Position numbers and translations under genes: made by a program. This document shows, piece after piece, positions 5,887 through 6,289 of a stretch of DNA of 6,289 nucleotides. The DNA is taken from NCBI GenBank assembly GCA_026986085.1, contig JALSPE010000174.1, forward strand, positions 1 through 6,289, in the 5' to 3' direction. The notes under the pieces are model-generated. The model searched no databases, was not told where the DNA came from, and was given only the letters and a program-made list of their open reading frames with translations. Source of the stretch: Campylobacteraceae bacterium. GTDB lineage: Bacteria; Campylobacterota; Campylobacteria; Campylobacterales; Sulfurovaceae. The stretch's first letter is position 1. Each line of letters starts with the position of its first letter.

Positions 5887-5908
5887 ATGAAACTAAAGTC
5901 TCATATCC
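5887..5908 (-). repeat. REP-like hairpin, family C (copy 2)
   Basis: On the minus strand, TTGGAT is followed by arm ATGAGAC, loop TTTA, arm GTTTCAT (one G-T wobble) and then CTAAAA. It forms an inverted pair with 5800-5821 spanning 109 nt, with both GGAT tags outward. The stem bases differ at most positions from its partner, yet pairing and loop are kept. Confidence 0.65.
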
Positions 5909-5910
5909 AA

Positions 5911-5932
5911 TTTACTATTACAAAATAGTAAA
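5911..5932. repeat. Perfect 9-bp AT-rich hairpin
   Basis: TTTACTATT (5911-5919) pairs with AATAGTAAA (5924-5932) around ACAA. It directly abuts the TTGGAT flank of the family C element at 5887-5908 but lacks a GGAY tag of its own. Moderately T-rich sequence follows on the plus strand, so weak terminator activity is possible. Confidence 0.4.
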
Positions 5933-5982
5933 ATATTCTTTATTAATTTTGTGTAGAAAGATACAACTGCTACTCTGTTTGT

Positions 5983-6004
5983 GGACCCTCGAATTTATTC
6001 GAGG
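5983..6004 (+). repeat. REP-like hairpin, family B (copy 2)
   Basis: This is identical to 648-669 over all 22 nt and over the next CAA. GGAC is at 5983-5986, arms at 5987-5993 and 5998-6004, and the loop TTTA at 5994-5997. The perfect identity of two copies more than 5 kb apart in AT-rich DNA shows a genuine dispersed repeat. Confidence 0.85.
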
Positions 6005-6115
6005 CAAAAAGCTTACACCTTAATCCAACTCTTAACCATAAACTCCCGACTTCACCTATCCCCACCACAAAAAAGAGTCAAAAGCCCAAAAATAGGGATA
6101 TGAAAAGTGAGGGTT
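6005..6115. other. C-rich, G-poor intergenic block, not recognised as coding
   Basis: Positions 6008-6068 hold 25 C but only 2 G on the plus strand, unlike anything else in the window. Weak pairing is possible between TATCCC (6057-6062) and GGGATA (6095-6100), extended by TCAC (6052-6055) with GTGA (6107-6110). All inspected frames are short. The block begins directly after the hairpin at 5983-6004 and ends close to the transposase gene, so it may be part of a repeat unit or of the IS end. Confidence 0.35.
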
Positions 6116-6164
6116 GAAATTGTAGTGCCTAGTAATATTACCTATTGATATTATTATAAAAGTA

Positions 6165-6173
6165 TGCTATAAT
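6165..6173 (+). promoter_or_regulatory. Perfect extended -10 box directly upstream of the transposase start
   Basis: TGCTATAAT ends only 6 nt before the ATG at 6180, so transcription would begin at or next to the A of the start codon. No Shine-Dalgarno is present between them, pointing to a leaderless message. The alternative is that the box is fortuitous and the real promoter is elsewhere. Confidence 0.55.
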
Positions 6174-6179
6174 AAGCGT

Positions 6180-6289
6180 ATGTTTATAAGAATAAAAAGA
6201 AGTAAAAATTCACCAAAGTGTGGCGTACAGATAGTTGAGTCTAAAAGAGTTGATGGAAAAGTTAAACAAAAGATTGTCAAACATTTAGG
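6180..6289 (+). CDS. N-terminus of an IS1634/IS4-group DDE transposase (3' end outside window)
   Basis: The frame from the ATG at 6180 is open to the window edge and encodes 36 residues. It starts MFIRIKRSKNSP, continues VQIVES and ends VDGKVKQKIVKHLG. This Arg/Lys-rich opening, with '(V)QIVES.R..GKV.QKI..H.G', is characteristic of IS1634-like members of the IS4 group of DDE transposases. The catalytic DDE residues lie beyond the window, so intactness cannot be judged. The left inverted repeat of the element should lie between about 6005 and 6165 but cannot be located without the right end. Confidence 0.75.
   Translation, partial: MFIRIKRSKNSPKCGVQIVESKRVDGKVKQKIVKHL

Noticed and set aside
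387..6004. GGAY hairpins as a CRISPR array or as ordinary intrinsic terminators
   Set aside because: The repeats are in both orientations with unequal, non-spacer-like intervals, and no T-runs follow the stems.
6133..6141. TAATATTAC, identical to the conserved nicking-site nonamer of geminivirus and circovirus-type replication origins, inside the palindrome GTAATATTAC
   Set aside because: The word is all A/T except one base in a very AT-rich region, there is no adjacent stem of the required form and no Rep gene is seen; chance is the best explanation.

Overview
The window looks like a piece of an AT-rich genome of a free-living member of the Campylobacterota (Sulfurimonas/Sulfurovum-like). 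The reasons are the UbiA-type prenyltransferase of the MqnP kind (futalosine menaquinone pathway), the style of MiaA, tightly overlapping small genes, AT-rich extended -10 promoters without clear -35 boxes, and AAGGA-type ribosome binding sites. The genus cannot be fixed from the sequence alone.

Layout. Positions 1-338 hold the 3' end of a small cysteine-containing protein that may be pilin-like. Positions 339-1004 are non-coding and hold three short palindromic hairpins, an 85%-identical direct repeat and other inverted repeats. Positions 1005-1874 (minus) are miaA. A short divergent promoter region with overlapping -10 boxes follows. Positions 1927-4066 are a tightly packed plus-strand operon: a CDP-alcohol phosphatidyltransferase (PssA-like), MqnP and a variant uracil-DNA glycosylase, joined by 1-nt and 10-nt overlaps. 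Two lipoprotein genes follow, each with its own TATAAT box: a small repeat-containing lipoprotein (4085-4573) and a two-HKD phospholipase D-like lipoprotein (4648-5682). Positions 5683-6179 are again non-coding and hold four more hairpins in alternating orientation and a very C-rich, G-poor block. The window ends inside the first codons of an IS1634-like transposase (6180-6289).

The core genes are housekeeping: tRNA modification, membrane lipid synthesis, quinone synthesis and DNA repair. The two lipoproteins are accessory envelope proteins.

The most interesting signal is in the intergenic DNA. Seven 22-nt elements share one plan: a GGAC or GGAT tetranucleotide directly 5' of a 7-bp stem with a 4-nt loop, usually TTTA. 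The stem sequences differ between three families while pairing is kept. They come as inverted pairs and alternating arrays. This is the architecture of REP/REPIN/BIME elements mobilised by RAYT (REP-associated tyrosine) transposases. No RAYT gene lies in the window.
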